DNA of 63,815 nt. Origin: an uncultured Bacteroidota bacterium. Lineage in GTDB: Bacteria; Bacteroidota; Bacteroidia; UKL13-3. Each line of letters begins with the position of its first letter. Positions within the stretch are counted from its first letter, which is position 1. The notes under the pieces are model-generated. The model saw nothing but the letters and a program-made list of their open reading frames with translations, had not been told where the DNA came from and made no database searches. A program made the translations under genes and the position numbers. Location of the stretch: contig CAIUDH010000108.1 in assembly GCA_903897855.1 (NCBI GenBank), positions 1 through 63,815 of the forward strand, in the 5' to 3' direction. Below, in pieces: positions 47,128 through 56,231 of this stretch.

Positions 47128-48318
47128 ATGGTAATAGCACCAAAAATAAGAGGATTTATTTGTTTAACTGCGCATCCTAAAGGATGTGAAAAAAGTGTCT
47201 TAAACCAAATAGAATACACCCAATCGAAGGGGCCCATCGAAGGACCCAAAAAAGTCTTAATCATCGGTGCTTCGACAGGTTTTGGAATGGCCTCCAGAAT
47301 TACCAGTGCGTTTGGCTCAAATGCAGCTACCATCGGTGTATTTTTTGAAAAACCACCACAAGATGGGAAGACCGCATCGCCAGGATGGTATAATACTGCT
47401 GCCTTTCAAGACCAAGCCAAAAAAGCTGGGATTTACGCCAAAAGTATTAATGGTGATGCCTTTTCGGATGACATAAAAAACAAAACAATCGCACTCATCA
47501 AAGCAGATTTAGGGAAGGTAGATTTGGTGATTTATAGTTTAGCATCACCTGTTAGATTGCATCCAAAAACAGGTATTTTGCATCGTTCTGTGTTGAAACC
47601 CATTGGCACTGCACTCACGAATAAAACCGTTGACTTCCATTCTGGAGTTGTTACAAACATCTCGGTTGACGCTTGTACTGAGGATGATATAACCAATACC
47701 ATTGCAGTCATGGGAGGCGAAGACTGGGAAATGTGGATTGATGCCCTCCTCAAAGCCGATGCTCTCGAAAACAATGCCACCGTGCTTGCCTACTCCTATA
47801 TTGGACCCGTTTTGACAGAAGCGGTCTATCGCAATGGAACGATAGGCAGAGCCAAAGATGATTTAGAGTCGACTGCCTTCAAGATTTCCGATAAATTAAA
47901 ACATATTCATGGCCAAGCTTTCGTTTCTGTTAACAAAGCTTTAGTCACGCAAGCTAGCTCCGCCTTGCCTGTGATTCCTTTATATATTTCATTGCTTTAT
48001 AAAACAATGAAGCAAAAAGGCACTCACGAAGGTTGTATCGAACAAATTCAACGATTATTTAGAGATCGGGTATTTAGCGGCAACACCCTCCTTACCGATG
48101 AAAAAGGCAGGATTCGCGTTGATGATTGGGAATTGGAAGCGGAAGTGCAATCGGAAGTGGCCAAATCATGGGCACTTACAAGCACTGAAAACTTAGCCGA
48201 ACTTGGCGACTTGGAAGGTTATCGATCTGACTTTTTAAACTTATTTGGATTTGGATTTTCGGGGGTTGACTATTTGGAAGATGTTAATGAAAATATTCCA
48301 ATCGACGGCTTGCAATAA
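47128..48318 (+). CDS. fabV: Enoyl-[acyl-carrier-protein] reductase FabV
   Basis: A 396-residue FabV/trans-2-enoyl-CoA reductase that catalyses the last reduction step of the fatty acid elongation cycle with NADH. The N-terminal PKIRGFICLTAHPKGCEKSV and the dinucleotide loop VLIIGASTGFGMASRI are family-specific. The catalytic Yx8K motif is Y-RNGTIGRA-K within TEAVYRNGTIGRAKDDLE. The C-terminal half has VNKALVTQASSALPVIPLYISLLYK and RVDDWELEAEVQSEV. FabV enzymes are much less sensitive to triclosan than FabI. Length and motifs are complete. Confidence 0.97.
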   Translation: MVIAPKIRGFICLTAHPKGCEKSVLNQIEYTQSKGPIEGPKKVLIIGASTGFGMASRITSAFGSNAATIGVFFEKPPQDGKTASPGWYNTAAFQDQAKKAGIYAKSINGDAFSDDIKNKTIALIKADLGKVDLVIYSLASPVRLHPKTGILHRSVLKPIGTALTNKTVDFHSGVVTNISVDACTEDDITNTIAVMGGEDWEMWIDALLKADALENNATVLAYSYIGPVLTEAVYRNGTIGRAKDDLESTAFKISDKLKHIHGQAFVSVNKALVTQASSALPVIPLYISLLYKTMKQKGTHEGCIEQIQRLFRDRVFSGNTLLTDEKGRIRVDDWELEAEVQSEVAKSWALTSTENLAELGDLEGYRSDFLNLFGFGFSGVDYLEDVNENIPIDGLQ

Positions 48319-48406
48319 AATGAAAAATGGGGATGATAAATAATCACGAGAAGAAGTTTAACAAGGTAAATGTTGAGCAATTTATTTTTGCTTATTAAAA
48401 AATAAC

Positions 48407-51400
48407 ATGAAGCTATTTCTACACCCATTATCATTTCTTATCCTTATTCTCTTTTTAGCGAACACAGCAAAAGCGCAAGTCTTTACAGGCACTGGAGGTG
48501 CCATTAGCAACGATAGCCTTCCCAATTTCTACGCCCAAACAGTTGCCGTTACCAATACCTCCATCGACAATAATTATGGTGTATATGGCGTGATGGTGAA
48601 CATCTCACATACGTATGATGCCGACCTCAACATTTTCTTAATCGCACCTAATAATTATACTGTTGAGCTCAGTACCAAAAACGGAGGTGCCGGCGATAAT
48701 TATTCGAATTGCATCTTCACCGCAAATACCAGTGTCAAAATTAATATTGCCTCCGCTCCTTTCACCGGCAGTTTCAAGCCTGAAGGCTCACTCGGTATCG
48801 TAAATAATGGTCAGAACCCGAACGGAACCTGGAAACTTTTGATTGTTGATGCTAAAAAAAGTGCCGATGCTGGCACCTTGCTAAATTGGAGTCTCATATT
48901 TTCGAGTAATCCATCGAAACTCATTCCATTTACCAGCTCCAATTTACCCTTGATGCTGATTAATACCTATAATCAATATATCCCCGACGAGCCCAAAGTA
49001 GCTGGACGTATGCGAATCATCAGCAACGATACTTCACTCAACTACCTTAGCGACTCCTCAAAATTTTACAATCACAAAATAGGCATCGAATCGAGAGGTT
49101 CCTCCTCCCAATCATTTCCCAAAAGGCCTTACGGCTTTTTTACTGTCGATGGCACGGGTGCCGATAGCAATACGACCCTCATTGGTCTGCCTGCAGAACA
49201 TAACTGGGTGCTTAATGCAAGTTATAATGATAAGTCGTTGATGCGCGACATGCTCACCTACGAACTCGCCCGACGCACTGGCCGATACGCATCGCGTTAT
49301 AGATATTGTGAATTATTCATCAATGGCGAATATGTGGGGCTTTATCTTTTGATGGAAAAAGTAAAACGCGATGCGAACCGAGTTGATATCTCCAAACTCA
49401 AACCTGAAGACACTACCGGCAATAACCTTACTGGAGGCTATATTGTAAAAATTGATAAAACTACCGGGAACTATAGTGGAGGATGGACCGATACCTTCCC
49501 TACGTATCCTGGTTCTAACCAAAGAGTTTTTTTTCAATATGACTATCCGGAAGAAGCGGTGATGGCTCCTCAACAAAAAGCCTATATAAAAAACAATATC
49601 TATTTGTTTGAAACGGCCTTGTCGAATGCTCAATTTACAAATCCAACCACAGGCTATCGGCAATATGCCGATGTAGGCTCATTCATCGACTACTCGCTCA
49701 TGAATGAAATTAGTAAAAATGTGGATGGATATCGTTTAAGCACTTACCTCTATAAAGACAAAGACACCAAAGCCGGAAAGTTAATGATGGGACCCATCTG
49801 GGATTTCAGTATTGCCTGGGGCAATGCCGACTACAATAATAGTTATAGCACCGCTGGATGGGAAATAGATTTATCGTCGGGCAGCCCGTTCTGGTGGAAA
49901 CGTTTTAGGCAAGATACAGCATATGTAAATGCTCAATTCTGCCGATGGAATGAATTAAGAACATCGACGCTTTCCTTTGAAGGTATCAATAACTTCATCG
50001 ACTCTACGACCCATTTTATCAAAGAAGCCACTTACCGTAATTTCCAACGTTGGCCTATTTTAGGAGTGTATATATGGCCCAATCCTGCCCCCCTAAGTTA
50101 TACCTTCGAAGATGAAGTTTATAACTTGAAAGCATGGATTTATAATCGATGCTTATGGATGGATAATCAGTTGAGCGCTACGTGTAGTTCAAGGCTTGCT
50201 TGTAAAGCTAAAGTAGTAGTGTCGTCCGATAAAACCACCGTTTGCAAAAACCAGTCGGTAAAATTAGTTGCCGATGGTATTGGCAGCATCTTCACTTGGT
50301 CGCCATCCACTGGATTAAACACCACCACCGGGCGCAATGTAATAGCCACCCTCGACACCACCCGTACCTATAAAGTTGTAATGCAAACCAGTAATGGCTG
50401 CAGCGATACCAATTTTATCACAATCTATACCGCTCCACTACCCGCCAAGGGAATTACTGGCAACACTTCCATTTGTAAAGGTACATATACGGTTCTAACC
50501 GCAACATCCGGAGCTTCTAATTACAAATGGACTCCTTCATCAACACTTGACACCCCATTTGGTATCAGTGTAAAAGCCTCCCCCACTTTAAATACAACAT
50601 ACAAAGTAGTGGCCACCAATGCATATGGTTGCAGCGACTCTTCCTATATCACTGTCATCGTGAATCAAATACCCTTGGTTAAAATTACAGCTTCTCAAGA
50701 TTCCGTTTGTGTAAATTACCCTATCACCTTAACGGCTTCTGGTGCCTCTACTTATAAATGGCTTCCTGCCAATGGTTTGACCGACTCTACGGGAACCACC
50801 GTGGTAGTTCATCCTACCCAACCAACCATTTACAAAGTAATTGGATTTTCAGCCCAGGGTTGTTTTGATACAGCTAAATTAGAATTGAATTTTCACTCCT
50901 TCGCACCCATAAAAACACATGCCTCAGACACACAAATCTGTGTCGGCAAAAAAGTTACCTTAAGTGCAACCTCTGGCTCCTCCTTTCAATGGCTACCTAC
51001 CAATGGTTTTAATGGTTCATCAAATGATTCCATAACAGTAGCGCCACTCACCACAACATTATATAAAGTAACCGGCGTAAATATTTATGGTTGCATTGAT
51101 ACCGTAAGTATACTTATTAAAGTATCATCATTACCACAGGTTTCCATTACCACTTCAGACACCATGCTTTGTTGGGGCAATGCGGTGGTACTAAACGCAC
51201 ACGGAGCTGATACCTATCACTGGCTGGCAGCCAATGGCCTGAATGACTCTGTAGGTGATAATGTATCGGTGAATCCACTAACCACTACAACCTATACCGT
51301 AATTGGCATCAATGCTGGGGGGTGTTTAGATAGCTCTATGATTACCATCTATGTTTCAACCAAACCTCAAGCTGTAATCGCTGGCAAAAATCGTATCTGT

Positions 51401-52111
51401 AAAGGTGAAAGCACTACACTTACTGCCTCTGGAGGAAATACCTACCAATGGTATCCTGCCTTCGGTTTAAACTCAACCAATGCAGCTCAAGTAATAGCAT
51501 CGCCCACCAATAACAGCACCTATCATGTCATCGTCATCTCCTCTAATCAATGCCGCGATACTGCCCAAATACAAATTGTGGTTGACGATATCCCTGCTGT
51601 AGTAATAACTCCAGCAGCTCCTACCATCAATAAAGGCCAAACTGTAAATTTATCGGCTTCGGGTGCCACCACCTACCAATGGTCGCCAGCCTTGGGCTTA
51701 AACACCACCTCCGGCAATACTGTGATAGCATCGCCAATCGTCACCACTACCTATAGTGTGGTCGGCTCCGACACCAATCAGTGCAAATCGACCAAAATGG
51801 TGACGGTAAATGTAACCACCACCGGCATATATACGAATTCAATGGAGGTCGTTAAATTTCTTATTTTCCCCAATCCTGTTGGTGATAAATTAGAGATCAT
51901 GGCTCTGCAAGTAAATACAAATTATGATTTGAATGTCGCTCAGCCTGTTTACCGAATTTACGACCTCGCCGGAAAAATACTATTGAATGGTGAAATATAT
52001 GAAATGAAGAAAAGCATCAATATTTCTTCACTCTCTAGCGGAGTTTATATTTTAAAACTCTCTGATTCAGATGGCCTGCTCTTTGTTACGAAGTTTGTAA
52101 AAGAGTATTAA
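48407..52111 (+). CDS. CotH-kinase surface protein with seven Ig-like repeats and T9SS sorting domain
   Basis: A 1234-residue exported protein. After the signal peptide (FLANTAKAQ), a proprotein-convertase P-like beta domain covers about 30-170. A CotH kinase domain covers about 180-570, with IESRGSSSQSFPKRPYGF, NEYVGLYLLMEKVKRDANRVD-type and GPIWDFSIAWGNADY motifs. Seven tandem 75-residue Ig-like repeats follow (each with TYxWxPxxGLN and a GC near the end) from about 605 to 1140. The last 85 residues are a T9SS sorting domain (FLIFPNPVGDKLEI ... GVYILKLSD). CotH kinases phosphorylate proteins in Bacillus spores; here the enzyme would act at the cell surface. Substrate unknown. Confidence 0.9.
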   Translation: MKLFLHPLSFLILILFLANTAKAQVFTGTGGAISNDSLPNFYAQTVAVTNTSIDNNYGVYGVMVNISHTYDADLNIFLIAPNNYTVELSTKNGGAGDNYSNCIFTANTSVKINIASAPFTGSFKPEGSLGIVNNGQNPNGTWKLLIVDAKKSADAGTLLNWSLIFSSNPSKLIPFTSSNLPLMLINTYNQYIPDEPKVAGRMRIISNDTSLNYLSDSSKFYNHKIGIESRGSSSQSFPKRPYGFFTVDGTGADSNTTLIGLPAEHNWVLNASYNDKSLMRDMLTYELARRTGRYASRYRYCELFINGEYVGLYLLMEKVKRDANRVDISKLKPEDTTGNNLTGGYIVKIDKTTGNYSGGWTDTFPTYPGSNQRVFFQYDYPEEAVMAPQQKAYIKNNIYLFETALSNAQFTNPTTGYRQYADVGSFIDYSLMNEISKNVDGYRLSTYLYKDKDTKAGKLMMGPIWDFSIAWGNADYNNSYSTAGWEIDLSSGSPFWWKRFRQDTAYVNAQFCRWNELRTSTLSFEGINNFIDSTTHFIKEATYRNFQRWPILGVYIWPNPAPLSYTFEDEVYNLKAWIYNRCLWMDNQLSATCSSRLACKAKVVVSSDKTTVCKNQSVKLVADGIGSIFTWSPSTGLNTTTGRNVIATLDTTRTYKVVMQTSNGCSDTNFITIYTAPLPAKGITGNTSICKGTYTVLTATSGASNYKWTPSSTLDTPFGISVKASPTLNTTYKVVATNAYGCSDSSYITVIVNQIPLVKITASQDSVCVNYPITLTASGASTYKWLPANGLTDSTGTTVVVHPTQPTIYKVIGFSAQGCFDTAKLELNFHSFAPIKTHASDTQICVGKKVTLSATSGSSFQWLPTNGFNGSSNDSITVAPLTTTLYKVTGVNIYGCIDTVSILIKVSSLPQVSITTSDTMLCWGNAVVLNAHGADTYHWLAANGLNDSVGDNVSVNPLTTTTYTVIGINAGGCLDSSMITIYVSTKPQAVIAGKNRICKGESTTLTASGGNTYQWYPAFGLNSTNAAQVIASPTNNSTYHVIVISSNQCRDTAQIQIVVDDIPAVVITPAAPTINKGQTVNLSASGATTYQWSPALGLNTTSGNTVIASPIVTTTYSVVGSDTNQCKSTKMVTVNVTTTGIYTNSMEVVKFLIFPNPVGDKLEIMALQVNTNYDLNVAQPVYRIYDLAGKILLNGEIYEMKKSINISSLSSGVYILKLSDSDGLLFVTKFVKEY

Positions 52112-52167
52112 CCTTTTTCTTGACGACTCAATTCGAAAATGGGTATTGTTTGAAATCTTGCGTATGA

Positions 52168-52947
52168 CTACGTTAAAATTTCAAAATCATCAGCATCATT
52201 TAATACAGGAAATTGGCTCCTGAAATCGAGCAACTCTTGCTTGTTTAAAGTAAAGACACTCACTTCTTCCATATTTTCATTTAAAATGGTCGGCTCTCCT
52301 TTATAATCGACGCACATACTCTGACCATTATAAGCATAACCGTTTCCATCCTCCCCAATTCTATTTACGCCCACCACAAACGAACTGTTTTCAATGGCTC
52401 GTGCCTGTAATAATTTACTCCAAGCTGTGATCCGTTTCTCAGGCCAATTGGCACAGTAAATTAACAGGTCGAAAGGATTCTCTTTGGTGTTTCTACTCCA
52501 CACAGGAAATCGTAAATCATAACAGATAAATGGTTTTATGATCCAGTTTTTATACTCTATTGTTAATTGAGTTTTCCCTGGTGTGTAGTGTTTCCCTTCA
52601 TCGCCCATGGTAAAAAGATGACGCTTATCGTAATGCTTCACTTCACCATCGGGAGATACCCAAACAAAACGATTATAATAGCCCTCTCCTTCTTTACAAA
52701 TAAGTGTTCCACAGAGAACGCAATTTTTAGAAGCGGCCATCGAAAGCATGAATTTTAAACCTTTTTCATAACTTTCTTCTGCTAATACTGAAGCATTCAT
52801 ACTGAAACCAGTAACAAACATTTCGGGCAATACGATAATATCAACCTGAAGAATAGGTTGCACCATAGCACTTAAATGACGAATATTTTCATCCACATCT
52901 TCCCAGGCTAAACTAGCTTGGACCAAGGCTATTTTTAATTCTCCCAT
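52168..52947 (-). CDS. Omega-amidase/nitrilase-family amidohydrolase
   Basis: A 259-residue carbon-nitrogen hydrolase with the complete triad Glu42 (LPEMFVTGF), Lys108 (YDKRHLF) and Cys142 (PFICYDLRFP). The MFVTGFSM segment and the RFPVWSRN segment are typical of the YafV/omega-amidase (Nit2-like) group, which hydrolyses alpha-ketoglutaramate and alpha-ketosuccinamate in the methionine salvage and transamination side paths. The C-terminal helix is short, as in this branch. It is 84 bp downstream of the tamL stop on the same strand. Confidence 0.9.
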   Translation of the reverse strand: MGELKIALVQASLAWEDVDENIRHLSAMVQPILQVDIIVLPEMFVTGFSMNASVLAEESYEKGLKFMLSMAASKNCVLCGTLICKEGEGYYNRFVWVSPDGEVKHYDKRHLFTMGDEGKHYTPGKTQLTIEYKNWIIKPFICYDLRFPVWSRNTKENPFDLLIYCANWPEKRITAWSKLLQARAIENSSFVVGVNRIGEDGNGYAYNGQSMCVDYKGEPTILNENMEEVSVFTLNKQELLDFRSQFPVLNDADDFEILT

Positions 52948-53031
52948 GATAAATATTTTAGATAAAATAGTTTAAAACTTCTTTTCCTTGTTGATGCGAC
53001 GACACCTCAGTTACACACATTGATAAATATT

Positions 53032-55419
53032 TTAAAAAGGCAAGCCAATGGCGATGTTTAAATTAATGTTACGAGAAAAATCATCGTAGGTATTGATATT
53101 CCGAATAATCCACTTATCCTTTGCTAGAGGCATATCCCGAGGATCAAAAATAGGGAAAGCCGCATCTAGTCGTAATACGAAAAAATCGAAATCGTACCGT
53201 ATCCCTACTCCGAAATCCATCGCAATTTCTTTATAGAAACGAGTCAAACTAAACTCAGCTCCCTCCTTACCCACTTCCTTTTTAACATTCCAAACATTGC
53301 CCGCATCAGCGAATAAAGCCATACTAATAGCTTTATATAAGATGGTTCGGTATTCCATATTAAACATCAACTTCAAATCGCCTGCCCGGTAAAAATCTTG
53401 ATCGTCGGCATAATAATAACTACCCGGACCGATTTTGCGGATGCGCCAAGCTCTCATATCATTGGTTCCTCCAACAAAAAAACGTTTCTCGAAAGGGATT
53501 CCAGTGTACTGTGAATTTTGCTTGGGGTTGGCTAGACCAGCGTAAAATCGAACGGCTAAGCTTTTCATACTTCCCACATGATAGTTGTAGCGTAAATCTA
53601 TATCTCCTCGGATGAACTGTGAATAAGGAACACCAAATAAGGTATAGGCCTTGATGGTGTCATCATAATTTGCGTTTAATTTCTGTGACAACCGATACAA
53701 TAGAAACCCCGACGATTCAAGCCCTAGGCGGGCAGAGAACAACGGTGAATTATTGACCATGCTAGGACTATTATACAAAGCAAAGGCTCGCATACTAACA
53801 ATAAATTTGGGCTGAAATTGTATGCGAGTCAGTGTATTGGCATTAATTTGAGCCTCAAAAAGTGGATCCTTAATTTTAGACTGAATATAACTTAAGTCCA
53901 ACGGCGATACCGTGAGAATAAATTTATTTAAGAGCGCGGTTTGATATCTGTTGCTTACCCCGAAAATGTCGCGTTTAAACTCATTAAACACCTCCGTACT
54001 ATAGTTTATATTATAGGTAGTGTTAGAGCTACGAGCATCGATAAATTTAAAATTAACTGGCAAAATAAATTTCGGAATTTTCACTTGGGCATCCAACCCA
54101 AACTGCTTATAGGCGAACTCTTTATTTAAGATCTTATTCGAATTATCGAACTTATAAGCGAGTGCTCCATTGGCTGTTAACTGAAACGTTTCGCCCTTGG
54201 TGAGAATATTTTTGTTTCGAAACAAAACATTCAATGCTCCTCCATAATTGGTATTTTTCTCACCACCAATAACACTTTGATCAGAAATGATCGCTTGGGG
54301 TTCGAGTACCACCTCGTATTTGCTGGTGGGCGACATACGAATAGAACAAATTAAAGTAGGTTGCGCCTCGGTGGTATCGCCAAAAAATTCATAATCGCCT
54401 CTATAAGGATCCTGAATGATGATATGTACCCATCTACTGGTATCAAGTGTATAAACAATATTCACATACCGGAACAGCTGTAAATCGTTGAGATGGTCGT
54501 AGGTGGCTACCGTGTTTTTTTGGCGATACCGATCGCCTTGATAGATAAATATCTTAGTTAATAAAATATCACGGGCAATATTATATCCGTTGCGCTTTAT
54601 TTGATATCCCTTATAGTTATTAAACGAAGTATCTCGAGATCCATAATAAGAAGGATTCTCAATGGTAAGATAGACTGCACTGATATTGTAATTTTTGTGT
54701 TCTGAATATTGCTCTGGATTTTCGATGATGACCTTCACTCTTACGTGAAGTGAATCGGCTATGGAATCCAATTCAAAGTAGATGTATTCCTTATTAAAAT
54801 AATAATAACCCAAGTTGCGCACCTGATTGGTAATACGACTGCGCTCGGCATCAAAATCGGATTTGTCGAAATTCCTACCAACCCGAATATATGAATTTCC
54901 TATCTCCGAGTTAACCACACTGTCGAGAATACGATCACTCACATAATAATCAACTTTCGAAACCGAATAAGCATCCTTTTTCTTCACCTGATAATACACC
55001 TTGGCATAATTCGATTTCTTACCTAAAAGAGTATCCGTCCAAGTAACTTCTGCATCATAATAGCCCAAATTGAAAAGAGCTTGTTTAATATTCTGTGTCG
55101 AATTTTTATTTAATGAGCTATCATAAATTACAGGCTCTTCACCTAACCCAATAAATTTTCGACGTAGCCAAGTTTTCTTAGCCGTGGTATCGAAGGTGTT
55201 ATAAAAAGCCAAAAAAAGCTTGAAACTTTTAAGTATTTTTCGGTTCGGTTGCTGCTGTATCTGACCCTTTAACACATCGCCCAAATCGCGATTTACCCCT
55301 GTGATATAGCTTTCCTGCAATAACGCTTTCCCTTGTGGAACACGCCTTGCAGTATTGCATGCATAAAAAAACATGACAATTACAAGTAATATGTTAATTT
55401 TATGCGATTTTTTAAACAT
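53032..55419 (-). CDS. tamL: TamL, lipidated BamA/TamA-family outer-membrane protein
   Basis: A 795-residue Omp85-family protein whose signal ends in a lipobox (MFFYACNTARRVP, Cys21). Lipidation is the feature that separates Bacteroidota TamL from proteobacterial TamA. POTRA-like domains cover about 30-370 (INQALFNLGYYDAEVTW-like, NQVRNLGYYYFNKEYIYFELD). The 16-strand barrel follows to the end, with the conserved lid motif region RFFVGGTNDMRAWRIRKIGPGSY at about 645-667 and a C-terminal aromatic strand (NLNIAIGLPF). It would work with TamB (16051-20460). The start codon is 2 bp from that of the divergent methyltransferase. Confidence 0.9.
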   Translation of the reverse strand: MFKKSHKINILLVIVMFFYACNTARRVPQGKALLQESYITGVNRDLGDVLKGQIQQQPNRKILKSFKLFLAFYNTFDTTAKKTWLRRKFIGLGEEPVIYDSSLNKNSTQNIKQALFNLGYYDAEVTWTDTLLGKKSNYAKVYYQVKKKDAYSVSKVDYYVSDRILDSVVNSEIGNSYIRVGRNFDKSDFDAERSRITNQVRNLGYYYFNKEYIYFELDSIADSLHVRVKVIIENPEQYSEHKNYNISAVYLTIENPSYYGSRDTSFNNYKGYQIKRNGYNIARDILLTKIFIYQGDRYRQKNTVATYDHLNDLQLFRYVNIVYTLDTSRWVHIIIQDPYRGDYEFFGDTTEAQPTLICSIRMSPTSKYEVVLEPQAIISDQSVIGGEKNTNYGGALNVLFRNKNILTKGETFQLTANGALAYKFDNSNKILNKEFAYKQFGLDAQVKIPKFILPVNFKFIDARSSNTTYNINYSTEVFNEFKRDIFGVSNRYQTALLNKFILTVSPLDLSYIQSKIKDPLFEAQINANTLTRIQFQPKFIVSMRAFALYNSPSMVNNSPLFSARLGLESSGFLLYRLSQKLNANYDDTIKAYTLFGVPYSQFIRGDIDLRYNYHVGSMKSLAVRFYAGLANPKQNSQYTGIPFEKRFFVGGTNDMRAWRIRKIGPGSYYYADDQDFYRAGDLKLMFNMEYRTILYKAISMALFADAGNVWNVKKEVGKEGAEFSLTRFYKEIAMDFGVGIRYDFDFFVLRLDAAFPIFDPRDMPLAKDKWIIRNINTYDDFSRNINLNIAIGLPF

Positions 55420-55421
55420 CT

Positions 55422-56162
55422 ATGTTATCTAAATTTCAGGTTAAATTCGTTAAGTCTTTACATCAAAAAAAAGCACGCAATAGTACGCATCAATTTATTG
55501 TGGAAGGTGAAAAAAATATTAACGAGCTTCTTCAGTCGAAACTCTCGGTAAATTTTATTTTCGCCCTCCCCGAATGGCTTAACAATAATAGTGCAAAAAT
55601 AGAAAAGCGCGTCGAAATAATTGAGGTGAATGAAAAAGAGTTATTGCTCATCAGTACTCAGATTACTCCAAACAAGGTTCTGGCGGTGGTGGAGATGCCT
55701 AAATATACCCTCTCGCATTTTGACACCGACACCGTAATCGGGCTGGAAAATGTGCAAGATCCAGGGAATTTAGGCACCATTATTCGCATCGCCGACTGGT
55801 ATGGAATAAAAAACATCATCTGCAGCGAAGATACGGTGGATGTTTATAACCCCAAAGTCATTAACTCTACCATGGGTAGTTTCTGCCGGGTTCAAGTGCA
55901 TTATACCGATTTGAAAGATTATATACGTTTATCCCAGAAACTCGTTTATGGGATGGTGCTCGATGGCTTTAGCATTTATGCCACCTTGTTCGATGCCAAT
56001 GCCATGATCCTTTTAGGCAATGAAAGCCAAGGGTTAAGTGAGGGTGCTCTCCATTTCGTTACGCACCCCATTACCATTCCAAGAATTGGCAAAGCCGAAT
56101 CGTTGAATGTGGCAGTGTCGGCGGCCATTGCTTGTGACAATTTTCTTGGCCGACGACTTTAA
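55422..56162 (+). CDS. SpoU/TrmH-family RNA ribose methyltransferase
   Basis: A 246-residue SPOUT-class enzyme that transfers a methyl group to a ribose 2'-OH in rRNA or tRNA. An N-terminal substrate-binding domain (HQFIVEGEKNINELLQSK) is followed by the knotted domain with motif 1 ENVQDPGNLGTIIRIADWYG, motif 2 LLGNESQGLS and motif 3 IPRIGKAESLNVAVSAAIA. Catalytic Arg is in the motif 1 region (TIIRIAD). Target nucleotide not determined. It is transcribed head-to-head with tamL. Confidence 0.94.
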   Translation: MLSKFQVKFVKSLHQKKARNSTHQFIVEGEKNINELLQSKLSVNFIFALPEWLNNNSAKIEKRVEIIEVNEKELLLISTQITPNKVLAVVEMPKYTLSHFDTDTVIGLENVQDPGNLGTIIRIADWYGIKNIICSEDTVDVYNPKVINSTMGSFCRVQVHYTDLKDYIRLSQKLVYGMVLDGFSIYATLFDANAMILLGNESQGLSEGALHFVTHPITIPRIGKAESLNVAVSAAIACDNFLGRRL

Positions 56163-56231
56163 CATCGAGGTTGATCTACTTTCGTAAACTGAGGGCCTAA
56201 AATTTGACATACTAAAAAAGTACAAAAAACG

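Noticed and set aside
48407..52111. Subtilisin-like protease because of the P-domain-like N-terminus
   Set aside because: No Asp-His-Ser protease motifs are present; the next domain is CotH-like.
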